Shown here: piece after piece, positions 36,953-45,527 of the stretch | Position numbering within the stretch: position 1 is the first letter of the stretch | How the letters are laid out: each line of letters opens with the position of its first letter | From: Cohnella endophytica | GTDB taxonomy: Bacteria; Bacillota; Bacilli; Paenibacillales; Paenibacillaceae | Assembly: GCF_003628305.1 (NCBI RefSeq) | Contig: NZ_RBZM01000004.1 | Location: forward strand, 744,001 to 808,000 | Direction: 5' to 3' | Length of the DNA: 64,000 bases | Made by a program: the position numbers and the translations under genes | Notes under the pieces: generated by a model | What the model was told of the DNA's origin: nothing | The model's database searches: none | What the model saw: only the letters and a program-made list of their open reading frames with translations

Positions 36953-38110
36953 ATGAAGGTACGTTTGTATAAGCGCAGCGAGGCGGAACTGGTCTTCGAA
37001 TTTCCAAATGTTAAGGAATGGGTTGCCCGGTTGCGTCAGATCAAGGGATGCCGATGGAATCCGGAATTACGCGCATGGACGATTCCGTATACGCTGTTGA
37101 ACGTGGAGAGATTCGTGGTGTTGTTCTGCGATATCGATTACCTGGTGGAGTTGGCTTTGCAGGAAGAGTGTCACCTATTGTCCGGGGAAATTAGCGAGGG
37201 TAAGAACTCGAATAAGAAAGGTAAAGTCGGACGGAAGACCGTCGATTTCGAGCGTTCGTCTTGGAATTCGTATACGGAGAGCTTGCTTGTGTATCAATTG
37301 AAGCTACGCGGATATAGCCCGAGAACGATTAAAGCCTATTGCGGACATGTCAGCCGGCTATATCGTTATTACCGCGAGCACCCAGAGTTATCGGTTCTGG
37401 ATATCGTGTCGCAATTTAGTTACTTTTTGCTGAGTCGGAAGCTATCCCATGACTATGTAAACCAAGCGATCAGCGGAGTGAAATTTTATCTCGAGGAAGT
37501 GTGCGATTCATTGGAAGGAAGCTATTCCTACGTCCGTCCGAAGAAGGAAAAGAAACTCCCGAACGTGCTGGGGAAGCGGGAGGTGATGAAGCTGCTGTCC
37601 TTCATTCAAAATCGGAAGCATCAGGCGATCTTCTATTTGATCTATTCCTCCGGCTTGCGAGTCGGTGAGGTTGTCCGGCTGCGGCTCGGGGATATCGATC
37701 GGGAGCGCAAGACATTGCATATTCGACAAGGAAAAGGAAGAAAGGATAGGCTGACGGTGTTGTCGGATCTGGCGTTAACCGTAATCCAATCGTATATCGA
37801 AGACTCTAGACCGGAAGGGTGGCTATTCCCTGGTCAACAACCCGGAAGTCATCTCACGGAAAGAACCGTACAGAAAGTATTCGAGCAGGCTCTTAAAGCG
37901 GCATCGATCAACAAAGAAGTCAGCGTTCACGCTCTTCGGCATTCATTTGCCACTCATCTGTTGGAAGACGGCATCGACATTCGTTACATCCAAGAATTCC
38001 TCGGCCACAAAAGCACCCGTACGACGGAAATCTATACCCACGTGGCCGTGAAAGACGTAAGGAGGATTATGAGCCCGCTAGATCGAATAGTAGAGTCATC
38101 CCAGGATTAA
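36953..38110 (+). CDS. Tyrosine recombinase of the integron-like array
   Basis: 385-residue site-specific tyrosine recombinase and the presumed integrase of the downstream cassettes. All catalytic residues are present: Arg236 (GLRVGE), Lys261 (GKGRKDR), His326 and Arg329 (HALRHSFATHLL), His352 (LGHKS) and Tyr361 (IYTHV). The SAM-like core-binding domain spans about 105-190. Residues 1-76 are an extra N-terminal module (GCRWNPELRAWTIP) resembling the small R-W-N-P domain seen in some recombinases and helicases. The end, IMSPLDRI, recalls the SPLD tail of IntI proteins, but the roughly 20-30-residue IntI-specific insertion before the HxxR box is absent, so it is Xer-like in size. AAAGGGGAGC precedes the ATG. 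No terminator is seen before the array. Confidence 0.9.
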   Translation: MKVRLYKRSEAELVFEFPNVKEWVARLRQIKGCRWNPELRAWTIPYTLLNVERFVVLFCDIDYLVELALQEECHLLSGEISEGKNSNKKGKVGRKTVDFERSSWNSYTESLLVYQLKLRGYSPRTIKAYCGHVSRLYRYYREHPELSVLDIVSQFSYFLLSRKLSHDYVNQAISGVKFYLEEVCDSLEGSYSYVRPKKEKKLPNVLGKREVMKLLSFIQNRKHQAIFYLIYSSGLRVGEVVRLRLGDIDRERKTLHIRQGKGRKDRLTVLSDLALTVIQSYIEDSRPEGWLFPGQQPGSHLTERTVQKVFEQALKAASINKEVSVHALRHSFATHLLEDGIDIRYIQEFLGHKSTRTTEIYTHVAVKDVRRIMSPLDRIVESSQD

Positions 38111-38244
38111 GGGTTTATCTGGGAGTTGGTTTGGGGGCTTTGGTGACGGGTTGCAAGCAAGATGAGAAGCAAGTTGAAGAGCAAGTTGAAGAGCAAAATG
38201 AGAAGTAAGATGACATACATGTACAGAATTCACTTCTTATTTGC
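38111..38244 (+). other. Recombinase-to-attI spacer with short repeats
   Basis: Contains near-tandem 12-base repeats (AAGTTGAAGAGC twice, and related AAGATGAGAAGC-type words) around 38159-38211. An ORF across it (KSKLKSK-type) is low complexity and not credible as a gene. Confidence 0.5.
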
Positions 38245-38314
38245 GATATTCACGAACCACACAAACCAGGCTCAAATAAAGATATTCGCGAAGTTCGCAG
38301 AAGAGATGTTATAT
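38245..38314 (+). other. Candidate attI (primary cassette insertion site)
   Basis: The first GTTRRRY-like core, GTTATAT at 38308-38314, lies 200 bases after the recombinase and opens cassette 1. Its sequence is the reverse complement of the R'' box of site 1 (ATATAAC). No R'' box or folded site precedes it, as expected for attI. Two direct repeats, GATATTCACGAA (38245-38256) and GATATTCGCGAA (38281-38292), could be accessory recombinase-binding repeats like those of classical attI. Confidence 0.65.
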
Positions 38315-38910
38315 GAAATTGGACCCGAAGCGACAGCGAATTAAAGATAAGGGTTTGCGAACTATTGAAGAGCCATCTTAAATCAGAGAAGAACATGAAG
38401 TGAATTCAGGTTTCGAGGGATCTAGGAACAGCGTGGTTGGCAAAAGAGACAAAGAATGATGAATGAAATCAAAACTATATTTTGAAAAAAATTAATTATT
38501 GAATGTTATTGTGGGAACAGGTGCCTGAAAGTAGAGGGTCAAGACATATTATTTTGAGGGAGCAGGTGCCTGAAAGTAGAATGTTATGACATATTATTTT
38601 GAGGGAACAGATGCCTGCAAGTAGAGGGTCAATACAAATTGTTTTGAGGGAAAAGGTGCCTGGAAGTAAGATCAAGAGAATTGGTTGTGAGAGTGGATCA
38701 AGAGGCAGAAATTGTCGGTGTCTAGAGAACAGCGAGATTGGCAATGAAGTGGAAGCATGAAGGCGATTCGAGGAAGTAATCGGGAAGAAGATGGCTAGCG
38801 GGTGTTACATGTTTTGAGATAGGTAGAGGTGGGATTTACTATTTCAGAGCGGGTTCGAGCCCGGAAGGCACTTAAGGGTTAGGCAAGCATGAGATGAAGA
38901 GTCCAACATC
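38315..38910. other. Cassette 1: no convincing gene
   Basis: Cassette 1 spans 38309-39092. No ORF has both a ribosome site and plausible composition; a minus-strand ORF over 38496-38744 merely translates a tandem repeat. The cassette has a diverged second copy, cassette 5 (40863-41606). A non-coding RNA role cannot be excluded. Confidence 0.6.
38516..38672 (+). repeat. 45-bp tandem repeat in cassette 1
   Basis: Copies begin near 38521, 38566, 38611 and 38656 with GTGCCTGAAAGTAG-like sequence (one is ATGCCTG). The cassette 5 copy has fewer units with altered spacing (41078, 41122, 41170). Confidence 0.85.
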
Positions 38911-39098
38911 ATATAACAACGTATTCACGCTTCGAGCCATTCGGCTCTCGGTTCGCCAGAGGTATGCGCTAGAAGTAAATTCAGGCGAACACATCTACAA
39001 GACTAACTGCGCGATGCGCAGCCGGTTCGATGATCAGCTTCGCATGTACCTATCAGTACCTTAAGTCTTTCGACGTCGTGAATACTGAAACGTTAGGC
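38911..39098 (+). repeat. attC-like site 1
   Basis: R'' ATATAAC (38911-38917), R' GTTAGGC (39092-39098). Apical hairpin GAGCCATTCGGCTC; third stem AAGACT/AGTCTT. Divergent family shared only with site 5. Confidence 0.85.
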
Positions 39099-39126
39099 GA
39101 AATGCCCTAAGTGCAATACCAAAGGA

Positions 39127-39516
39127 GTGATTTTTATAGATATAAAGGTAAAGAGTTTAAATTTCAACCGGAGAATTGTTAAGATTGCAATTATTCAGCA
39201 GGGAAGCATTGGGATTGAGAATAATGTATACCCTGATACACAAATAAATCTTTATGGAGACAGCAAAGCGCTTTATTATTTGGGTGCTTTCTTTAATCTA
39301 ATTCAAAGAGAAAAGAGCATGATTATTTATCTTCAAAGATCGTCTAATAATGAATCAGATATAGTTTTTTTCCATGGGACGAGTAATCCAATTTCCTTTA
39401 GTGATTGCATCGAAATAAGGAATAAAGCAACAAAATTAAAACACACTGAGTTGTATTCGTTAGAGATCAAGGAAGAAACAAGATCAGATAAATTGAAAGA
39501 AATCATGGAAATTTAA
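39127..39516 (+). CDS. Cassette 2 hypothetical protein
   Basis: Up to 129 residues, hydrophilic, beta-rich by eye, family not recognised. The ribosome site AAAGGAG (39121-39127) overlaps the only GTG, so translation probably starts at a non-standard codon downstream, such as ATA 39136 (8-base spacing). A second frame follows in the same cassette. Cassette spans 39093-39909. Confidence 0.65.
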   Translation: MIFIDIKVKSLNFNRRIVKIAIIQQGSIGIENNVYPDTQINLYGDSKALYYLGAFFNLIQREKSMIIYLQRSSNNESDIVFFHGTSNPISFSDCIEIRNKATKLKHTELYSLEIKEETRSDKLKEIMEI

Positions 39517-39712
39517 AGAACTGTATTCAATACGATCTGAAGGCCAAATTATACTTATGAGTTGTAATTCATTGGGGCTAAGGCTTGCTGAATTAATCTG
39601 TAAATCATTAATAGATACCAATGAAGGACATACACATTTTGATGATTTATCTACTAAGGCAAGTCTTGAACTAATATTAAGAAACAAAGATACGGATATG
39701 ATATTTCAATGA
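39497..39712 (+). CDS. Cassette 2 second ORF, Imm32-like fragment
   Basis: Open frame overlapping the end of the first ORF in another phase, with no good start codon (first ATG 39557). The segment MSCNSLGLRLAELICKSL followed by EGHTHFDD resembles Imm32-type immunity proteins. It could be a second gene expressed by coupling, or the tail of a frameshifted one. Recognition is by eye only. Confidence 0.45.
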   Translation, partial: KKSWKFKELYSIRSEGQIILMSCNSLGLRLAELICKSLIDTNEGHTHFDDLSTKASLELILRNKDTDMIFQ

Positions 39713-39724
39713 AGAGGGCACTTC

Positions 39725-39915
39725 GCCTAACACCATGTTCACGCTTCGGGGCATTCGCCCCTCGGTCCGGCAGGAGTTAGATGAGGATTCGGAGAAGTAT
39801 TTGCAGCAGCAGGGAAGCGGAATCAGCCGGACACATCCGCACCACCTAACCGCGTCGCGGCCGCCCCGTTGGGGCTTAAGGTGGTGGGACGTCGTGAACA
39901 CAACAACGTTATGTG
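39725..39915 (+). repeat. attC-like site 2
   Basis: R'' GCCTAAC (39725-39731), complementary to the GTTAGGC of site 1; R' GTTATGT (39909-39915). Hairpin GGGGCATTCGCCCC; third stem ACCACCT/AGGTGGT. Confidence 0.9.
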
Positions 39916-40028
39916 AAATCTCTCCTGCAGGGGAGTAAAGAAATGAAATAATTTATTATAATTGCGAAGGCCAAGAACGTATTTGTTAAACCGAAGTTCA
40001 AGAACTGCGCAGAAGTAGGAGAGACATC
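39916..40028. other. Cassette 3: empty, 113 bases between sites
   Basis: Cassette 3 (39910-40212) has only 113 bases outside its site and no ORF. It is either a gene-less cassette or a remnant. Confidence 0.7.
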
Positions 40029-40218
40029 ACATAACACCATATTCACGCATCGGGGCATTCGCCCCTTGGTCCGGCAGGAGTTAGATGAGGATTCAGAGAA
40101 GTAATAGGCAGTAGCAAGGATGATGAATCAGCCGGACACACCCGCACCACCTAACCGCATCGCGGCCGTCCCTTCGGGACTTAAGGTGGTGGGGCGTCGT
40201 GAACACAAAACGTTATGT
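40029..40218 (+). repeat. attC-like site 3
   Basis: R'' ACATAAC (40029-40035), complementary to the R' of site 2; R' GTTATGT (40212-40218). Stems GGGGC/GCCCC and ACCACCT/AGGTGGT. Confidence 0.9.
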
Positions 40219-40243
40219 GAAATTGACTAAAGGGGAGAGAACA

Positions 40244-40651
40244 ATGAAGATCAGAATACTCTATTTACTCCTCTCAATAATAGTCATTTTAGTTCTTGGA
40301 CTGGTTATTTGGAATCCTTTAATCTATAAATTTAATACAGAATTATTAGATTCATATGAACAAGGAAAGAATGTTTTATCAGAAGATTGGTATATAGTGA
40401 CTTCTAAAGAAGACTTTCAAAACTTGGATCTAGATAATATTTATCTAGATGAAGAAAATCTCTTCAATGATCATTTTGTTGTGATCTCTAAATACAAAAT
40501 TAAATCACTATATTATTGGAGAATAAGGGATGATTGTGCCTGCGGGCCTCCATATGGGGAAATAAAATTTGATAAGAAAAATAGTAAAGTAAGACACTTA
40601 TATATTTATCAGACTGAAAGAAAATGGATATATCAGGCAACAGGGCTTTGA
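40244..40651 (+). CDS. Cassette 4 hypothetical membrane-anchored protein
   Basis: 135 residues. One N-terminal membrane helix (residues about 4-24) is followed by a hydrophilic, probably extracytoplasmic domain with a CACGPPYGEI motif. ATG 40244 is eight bases after AGGGGAG; an earlier in-frame GTG lies inside the preceding site. Family not recognised. Cassette spans 40213-40862. Confidence 0.75.
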   Translation: MKIRILYLLLSIIVILVLGLVIWNPLIYKFNTELLDSYEQGKNVLSEDWYIVTSKEDFQNLDLDNIYLDEENLFNDHFVVISKYKIKSLYYWRIRDDCACGPPYGEIKFDKKNSKVRHLYIYQTERKWIYQATGL

Positions 40652-40677
40652 AAGTTTTTCTAAGTAGAGTCAACTTC

Positions 40678-40868
40678 ACATAACACCGTATTCACGCTTC
40701 GGGGCATTCGCCCCTCGGTCCGGCCGGAGTCAGATGTGAATTCAATGATGCAATTGGCAGTAGCGAGGAAGTTTATTCAGCCGGACACACCCGCACCACC
40801 TAACCGCATTGCGGCCGCCCCTTTGGGGCTTAAGGTGGTGGGGCGTCGTGAACACAAGAACGTTATAT
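40678..40868 (+). repeat. attC-like site 4
   Basis: R'' ACATAAC (40678-40684), complementary to the R' of site 3 with a 10-base match; R' GTTATAT (40862-40868). Third stem ACCACCT/AGGTGGT. Confidence 0.9.
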
Positions 40869-41424
40869 GAAATTGGACCCGAAGCGACAGCGAATTAATG
40901 ATAAGGGTTTGCGAACTATTGAAGAGCCATCTTAAATCAGAGAAGAACATGAAGTGAATTCAGGTTTCGAGGGATCTAGGAACAGCGTGGTTGGCAATAA
41001 AGGCAAAGAAAGATGAATGAAAACTAAACTGATATTTTGAAAAAAAATTAATTAATGAATGTCATTGTAGGAACAGGTGCCTGAAAGTAGAGGGTCAAGA
41101 CATATTGTTTTGCGGGAAAAGGTGCCTGAAAGTAGAATGTTAAGACCTATTATTTTGAGGGAACAGAAGGTGCCTGGAAGTAAGGGCAAGAGAATTGGTT
41201 TTGAGAGTGGAACAAGAGGCAGAGATTGTCGGTGTCTAGAGAACAGCGAGATTGGCAATGAAGTGAAAGCATGAAGACGATTCGAAGAAGTAATCGAGAA
41301 GAAGATGGCGAGCGGTTGTTACATGTTTTGAGCTAGGTAGAGGTGGGATTTACTTTTTCAGAACGGGTTCGAGCCCGGAAGTTACTTAAGAGTTAGGCAA
41401 GCATGAGACGAAGGGTCCAACATC
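40869..41424. other. Cassette 5: diverged copy of cassette 1, no gene
   Basis: Cassette 5 (40863-41606) begins, like cassette 1, with ATATGAAATTGGACCCGAAG and remains similar throughout, including the repeat region and site. An ORF at 41077-41274 reads through the repeat and lacks a ribosome site. Confidence 0.7.
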
Positions 41425-41612
41425 ATATAACAACGTATTCACGCTTCGAGCCAGTCGGCTCTCGATTCGCCAGAAGTATGCGCTGGAAGTAAATTCAGGC
41501 GAACACATCTACAAGACTAACTGCGCGATGCGCAGCCGGTTCGAAAGACAGCTTCGCATGTCCCAATCTGCACCTTAAGTCTTTCGACGTCGTGAATACT
41601 GAAACGTTATTC
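41425..41612 (+). repeat. attC-like site 5
   Basis: R'' ATATAAC (41425-41431), complementary to the R' of site 4; R' GTTATTC (41606-41612), an off-consensus core. Same divergent stem family as site 1 (GAGCC/GGCTC; AAGACT/AGTCTT). Confidence 0.85.
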
Positions 41613-41645
41613 GACAATTCGTTAAAGCTGAAAGGCGTGATAAAT

Positions 41646-42059
41646 TTGTTGATGAATCAAGTCTTCTTCAAGAACAAAGTAACATTAAACTTGGTGATTT
41701 TCTTTTGTTATCTATTAATAATTCTTTTAAGTCTCATGGTTGGGGATCTTACTAAGTTATTAATAACCCTGGGTATCACATTTGTCTTTCCCATTTTGAT
41801 GGTATATCTAAATTATTTACAAGATTCAAGTAGAAATCAAAGATTCTTTATTTTAAGTGTAATGAATTCAGGAATAATCATTTTCTTCTTTCAATATTTT
41901 GTATATCGATATGTTAATGTGGAATATTATGGTAATAATAATAGAGATCCAGAAGAGTTATACTGGGCTAATTTTTTTATTGCAGTACCATTAATAATAT
42001 TATTAATATCAGGATTAATTGCTCAAATAATATTATTCATCAAGTCAACACAACGTTGA
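41646..42059 (+). CDS. Cassette 6 membrane protein
   Basis: 137 residues with about four membrane helices (VIFFCYLLIILLSLMVG; LLITLGITFVFPILMVYL; a Phe-rich third; IAVPLIILLISGLIAQIIL). TTG 41646 is ten bases after AAAGG; ATG 41652 and GTG 41637 are alternatives. Family not recognised. Cassette spans 41607-42272. Confidence 0.7.
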   Translation: MLMNQVFFKNKVTLNLVIFFCYLLIILLSLMVGDLTKLLITLGITFVFPILMVYLNYLQDSSRNQRFFILSVMNSGIIIFFFQYFVYRYVNVEYYGNNNRDPEELYWANFFIAVPLIILLISGLIAQIILFIKSTQR

Positions 42060-42085
42060 AGGTTAATCAGGCGGAACGAATCGTC

Positions 42086-42278
42086 GTATAACACCATGTT
42101 CACGCTTCGGGGCATTCGCCCCTTGGTCCGGCAGGAGTCCGATGTTGTTTCGGGGATGCAATTGGCAGAAGCAGAGAAGTGGAATCAACCGGACACATCC
42201 GCACCGACTAAGCGCATCGCGCCCGGCGGCTTCGTCGCCTTAAGTCGGTGGGACGTCGTGAACACATGAACGTTATAC
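42086..42278 (+). repeat. attC-like site 6
   Basis: R'' GTATAAC (42086-42092), one mismatch to the GTTATTC of site 5; R' GTTATAC (42272-42278). Stems GGGGC/GCCCC and ACCGACT/AGTCGGT. Confidence 0.9.
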
Positions 42279-42315
42279 GAAATCACTTAAATCTTTTAAG
42301 ATCAGGAGAACAATA

Positions 42316-42873
42316 ATGTGGTTAGTTTTTTCTGAATTAGTACTATTATTGATATGGATTGGGATTAAATCAACCGTCTCCATTTTTTACAATGGAAGCA
42401 ATCAGAAATCATATTTTATTCATTACCTTTATCATTCGTTTTTTGGTTTTCCAATCGTTTTTATTTTGATGTTATCAGTTTTGGTTATTTTTATAATCCA
42501 ATATAAGATTAAAGATTTAAAGACAAAAAGAGCATTTAAGTTTCGCTTAATTACAAACAGTTTACGTATTTCAAGAATACTTGTCTTGTTATTTCTTATC
42601 TTAATGTGTATTTCAATGGGATATCAAATTCAGGAAGATATCAATAATTACATTTCAAAGCAAACCATTTCAGAGACTTTAATAATTACTGATTTCAAGT
42701 TATCTGATGGGGCTAGAATTAGTAAAAGTATATTACCCTATCAGATTCAATCAGAAGATGACATCTATTACCTGTATAAGAAAACTAAATTAGATAGACA
42801 AACAACATATACAATTCAATATTTCATAAATCATAGTAATGATAAAGTCATATTAGGGATTAAGGAATTGTAG
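42316..42873 (+). CDS. Cassette 7 membrane protein
   Basis: 185 residues with three or four hydrophobic helices (about 3-20, 38-62, 92-112) and a hydrophilic C-terminal 70 residues. ATCAGGAG precedes the ATG. No family recognised. Cassette spans 42273-43084. Confidence 0.75.
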   Translation: MWLVFSELVLLLIWIGIKSTVSIFYNGSNQKSYFIHYLYHSFFGFPIVFILMLSVLVIFIIQYKIKDLKTKRAFKFRLITNSLRISRILVLLFLILMCISMGYQIQEDINNYISKQTISETLIITDFKLSDGARISKSILPYQIQSEDDIYYLYKKTKLDRQTTYTIQYFINHSNDKVILGIKEL

Positions 42874-42897
42874 ATCAATCAAGGAAGAAGTGACTTC

Positions 42898-43090
42898 GTA
42901 TAACACCATGTTCACGCTTCGGGCCATTCGGCCCTCGGTCCGGCAGGAGCTAGATGTGAATTCAGAGAAGTAATTGGCAGTAGCAAAGAAGCGGAATCAG
43001 CCGGACACATCCGCACCGACTAAGCGCGTCGCGCCCGGCGACTTCGTCGCCTTAAGTCGGTGGGACGTCGTGAACACAAGAACGTTAGGC
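42898..43090 (+). repeat. attC-like site 7
   Basis: R'' GTATAAC (42898-42904), 10-base complementarity to the R' region of site 6; R' GTTAGGC (43084-43090). Hairpin GGGCCATTCGGCCC; third stem ACCGACT/AGTCGGT. Confidence 0.92.
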
Positions 43091-43154
43091 GAAATGCGAA
43101 GACTTGATTAAACCAAAAACTCTAAAACAATAATTGCTGAAGGTGGGAGTTTAA

Positions 43155-43535
43155 ATAAGAGACCTAAATAGATATATATGGATAGAAGCAGAACAATGGG
43201 CTGATGGACAATGGGATATTGGGGATGTAAATACTGACGTAATTGTAGTCTTTTCGAACCGAATGAAGTGGATAGCGAGCTTCTTTACATATAAGAACAT
43301 ATTGACTTTAAGAGAGAAGAATAAAGAAACAGGAGAGTTTATGAATGGAAACTATTTTTGGTCAAGCGATATGGTATTAATTGATATCGGAAGTAAGGAA
43401 AGAATATATGAAGTAATAAATTATTTAATGGAAAACGATCAGTTCCAAACAGTATTTACTAAGTATCCCGATGTTGATTCAACGGAGGATGAATACTACC
43501 CTGAAGGATTCTTCATAAAGAATGAGAATATATAA
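43155..43535 (+). CDS. Cassette 8 hypothetical protein with probable ATA start
   Basis: The frame is open and protein-like from 43155 (WIEAEQWADGQWDIGDVNTD ...), yet the first standard start is ATG 43263. A ribosome site GGTGGGAG (43142-43149) is five bases before ATA 43155. From there the product is 126 residues, soluble, family unknown. If ATG 43263 is used, it is 90 residues. Cassette spans 43085-43757. Confidence 0.6.
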   Translation: MRDLNRYIWIEAEQWADGQWDIGDVNTDVIVVFSNRMKWIASFFTYKNILTLREKNKETGEFMNGNYFWSSDMVLIDIGSKERIYEVINYLMENDQFQTVFTKYPDVDSTEDEYYPEGFFIKNENI

Positions 43536-43572
43536 CACCTTTTATTTTTGTAGGTAACTCAAGTGGCACATC

Positions 43573-43763
43573 GCCTAACACCATGTTCACGCTTCGGGCC
43601 ATTCGGCCCTCGGTCCGGCAGAAGATAGATGTGGGTTCGAAGAGGCATTTCAGCTCCGGGGAAGTGAGTTCAGCCGGACACATCCGCACCGACTAAGCGC
43701 ATCGCGCCCGGCGACTTTGTCGCCTTAAGTCGGTGAGACGTCGTGAACACAAGAACGTTATAG
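43573..43763 (+). repeat. attC-like site 8
   Basis: R'' GCCTAAC (43573-43579), complementary to the R' of site 7; R' GTTATAG (43757-43763). Stems GGGCC/GGCCC and ACCGACT/AGTCGGT. Confidence 0.9.
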
Positions 43764-43859
43764 GAAATCAGCGCAAACCTTAATCAAAATCTAAGTAACT
43801 GGTGCAGCAAGCTGCGGGGAATCTTTCCCTCAGAGATTGAAGTACAGAGGTGAAGTCTT

Positions 43860-44399
43860 ATGGTGGGCTTGATTATTTTCTCAGTGATCGTTTTTTTACT
43901 AGTTCTCTCAGGAGTTATAAGTAGAATTTATTTTGATAAACGGATAGATGAAGTAAAAACAAAATTAGAGCAACAATCTAAATATTTTAGAGACAGTTAC
44001 AATGAAGAAACTTGGAACTCTTTTATTAGGGAACAACGATCCAAGGCATTTACATACCTATCAAGAAAAAAGAATATAAAGAAAAATATAGGTAAGCTCG
44101 GTGTGCTTTTCGGGGTAATGACTTGCATTCTTACTGGTATGGCAATGCATTTTACTAAGAATACGGATACAGTTTCAGATATAATCGAAGTACTAAAAAA
44201 TAATAAGATTTTGAGTAATTCAGAATTTGAAAGAATATCAGCAAAGATTAGTATAAACAATTTGTTTTCCTCTGGAATACTTCTATATTCGGGGCTATCT
44301 CAAATGTTTTTGCTGTCAATAGTAGTTTATGATCTTTTTTTACCAGATAAGGAGCATTCGAAGTTACGTAAAGAGCTTGATAGAATAACAAATGAATAA
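43860..44399 (+). CDS. Cassette 9 membrane protein
   Basis: 179 residues: an N-terminal helix (about 2-23), a charged stretch, a second helix near 81-99 (LGVLFGVMTCILTGMAMHF) and a third near 138-165. AGAGGTGAAG precedes the ATG. Family unknown. Cassette spans 43758-44623; its 96-base leader contains small inverted repeats. Confidence 0.75.
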   Translation: MVGLIIFSVIVFLLVLSGVISRIYFDKRIDEVKTKLEQQSKYFRDSYNEETWNSFIREQRSKAFTYLSRKKNIKKNIGKLGVLFGVMTCILTGMAMHFTKNTDTVSDIIEVLKNNKILSNSEFERISAKISINNLFSSGILLYSGLSQMFLLSIVVYDLFLPDKEHSKLRKELDRITNE

Positions 44400-44440
44400 T
44401 TACAAATGCAATGTAGTAAATTCAAGAAGGCGCTGACATC

Positions 44441-44629
44441 CTATAACACCATGTTCACGCTTCGGGGGACAAGCCCCCTCGGTCCGGCAGGAGTTAGATG
44501 AGTATTCGGAGAAGTAATTGGCAGTAGCAGGGAAGCGGAATCAGCCGGACACATCCAACTCCCTAACCGCATCGCGGCCGCCCTTCGGGCTTAAGGGAGT
44601 TGGACGTCGTGAACACATGAACGTTAGAG
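44441..44629 (+). repeat. attC-like site 9
   Basis: R'' CTATAAC (44441-44447), complementary to the R' of site 8; R' GTTAGAG (44623-44629). Hairpin GGGGGACAAGCCCCC; third stem AACTCCCT/AGGGAGTT. Confidence 0.9.
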
Positions 44630-44997
44630 GAAATTCCCGAGTTCAAATACGTTCGAAGTAGAGGATACGAATCACGTATTCTCTTTTTTAGTTATTCGTG
44701 CTACATTGTACCTAATATCTGGAAGAGAGCATCTTGAGTTCTGAAGCATCAAGTACCTACTCGAGAGACCTGGATATAAAGTAGATTAAGGCATATTTGT
44801 AAATCAAAAACGTAGTATGAGGCCTAGGAAAAAAACGTATTTTTAGATCAAGAACGTAATATGAGGTCTAGGGCAAAAGCGTATTTGTCACGAGCGTATT
44901 TGAAGGTCACGAGCGTATTTGAAGATCTAGTGATTATAAACATTTGTTTATAGACCCAAGAACTCGTTTGTAGTTTTATCAAAGAAGCGGGAACATC
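44630..44997. other. Cassette 10: no gene, short direct repeats
   Basis: No ORF with a ribosome site. Around 44795-44930 words such as AACGTA(G/A)TATGAGG(C/T)CTAGG and TCACGAGCGTATTTGAAG are each repeated. Cassette spans 44624-45159. Confidence 0.65.
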
Positions 44998-45165
44998 CTC
45001 TAACACCGTATTCACGCTTGGGCAGACAAGCTGCCTCGGTTCGCCCGAAGTAGAATTGCTGTGGGTAGAATCAGGCGAACACACCCGCACCGACTAACTG
45101 CGCAAGCGCAGCCGGACCTTCGGTCCTTAAGCCGGTGGGGCGTCGTGAATACAAGAACGTTAGAT
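44998..45165 (+). repeat. attC-like site 10 (short form)
   Basis: R'' CTCTAAC (44998-45004), complementary to the R' of site 9; R' GTTAGAT (45159-45165). Only 168 bases; hairpin GGGCAGACAAGCTGCC; the middle arm is trimmed. Confidence 0.87.
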
Positions 45166-45217
45166 GAAATTACAGAAGTGCTTTAAGAAATCGATAAACT
45201 TGAAGAGCGGTGTTAAC

Positions 45218-45496
45218 ATGCAAATAAACTCTCGCTTTGTCGTTATTACCATTATTATCCTAATTTTATTTACTGGATGTAATTCAAATCAGAGACAACT
45301 AACAGAAACTACACGAACAGTCATAGGGAAAGAAGAGATGAATGGAAAATACATATTAGAAATCTCATCAATCAAAGGATCGGAGAAGAAAGAGATTGAA
45401 AAGGAATACTGGGAAACCATAAGAAGCTATGATTTAGTAACATTTAATAATAAGGGTCAACTGATACGAATAAATAATGAACCAATTCATGAATAA
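45218..45496 (+). CDS. Cassette 11 small lipoprotein
   Basis: 92 residues with a lipoprotein signal: hydrophobic VVITIIILILFTGC, with the lipobox LFTGC placing the modified Cys near residue 21, then a Ser/Asn/Gln-rich start of the mature part. ATG 45218 follows AAGAGCGG; an in-frame ATG 45164 begins inside the site. Surface-anchored, function unknown. Cassette spans 45160-45715. Confidence 0.75.
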   Translation: MQINSRFVVITIIILILFTGCNSNQRQLTETTRTVIGKEEMNGKYILEISSIKGSEKKEIEKEYWETIRSYDLVTFNNKGQLIRINNEPIHE

Positions 45497-45527
45497 TATT
45501 TAGTATTTCAATGATGTCTGTAACTTC

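Noticed and set aside
36953-38110. Housekeeping XerC/XerD resolving chromosome dimers
   Set aside because: It has an extra N-terminal module, an IntI-like SPLD tail and lies beside the array; there is no dif-like site nearby that I can recognise. A Xer-derived origin is still possible.
38162-38344. ORF of Lys/Ser repeats just after the recombinase
   Set aside because: Low-complexity product of short tandem repeats crossing the candidate attI; no ribosome site.
38496-38744. Minus-strand ORF in cassette 1 (and its counterpart at 41052-41258)
   Set aside because: It is a read-through of the 45-bp tandem repeat with a repetitive product, and the reading is not kept between the two copies of the cassette.
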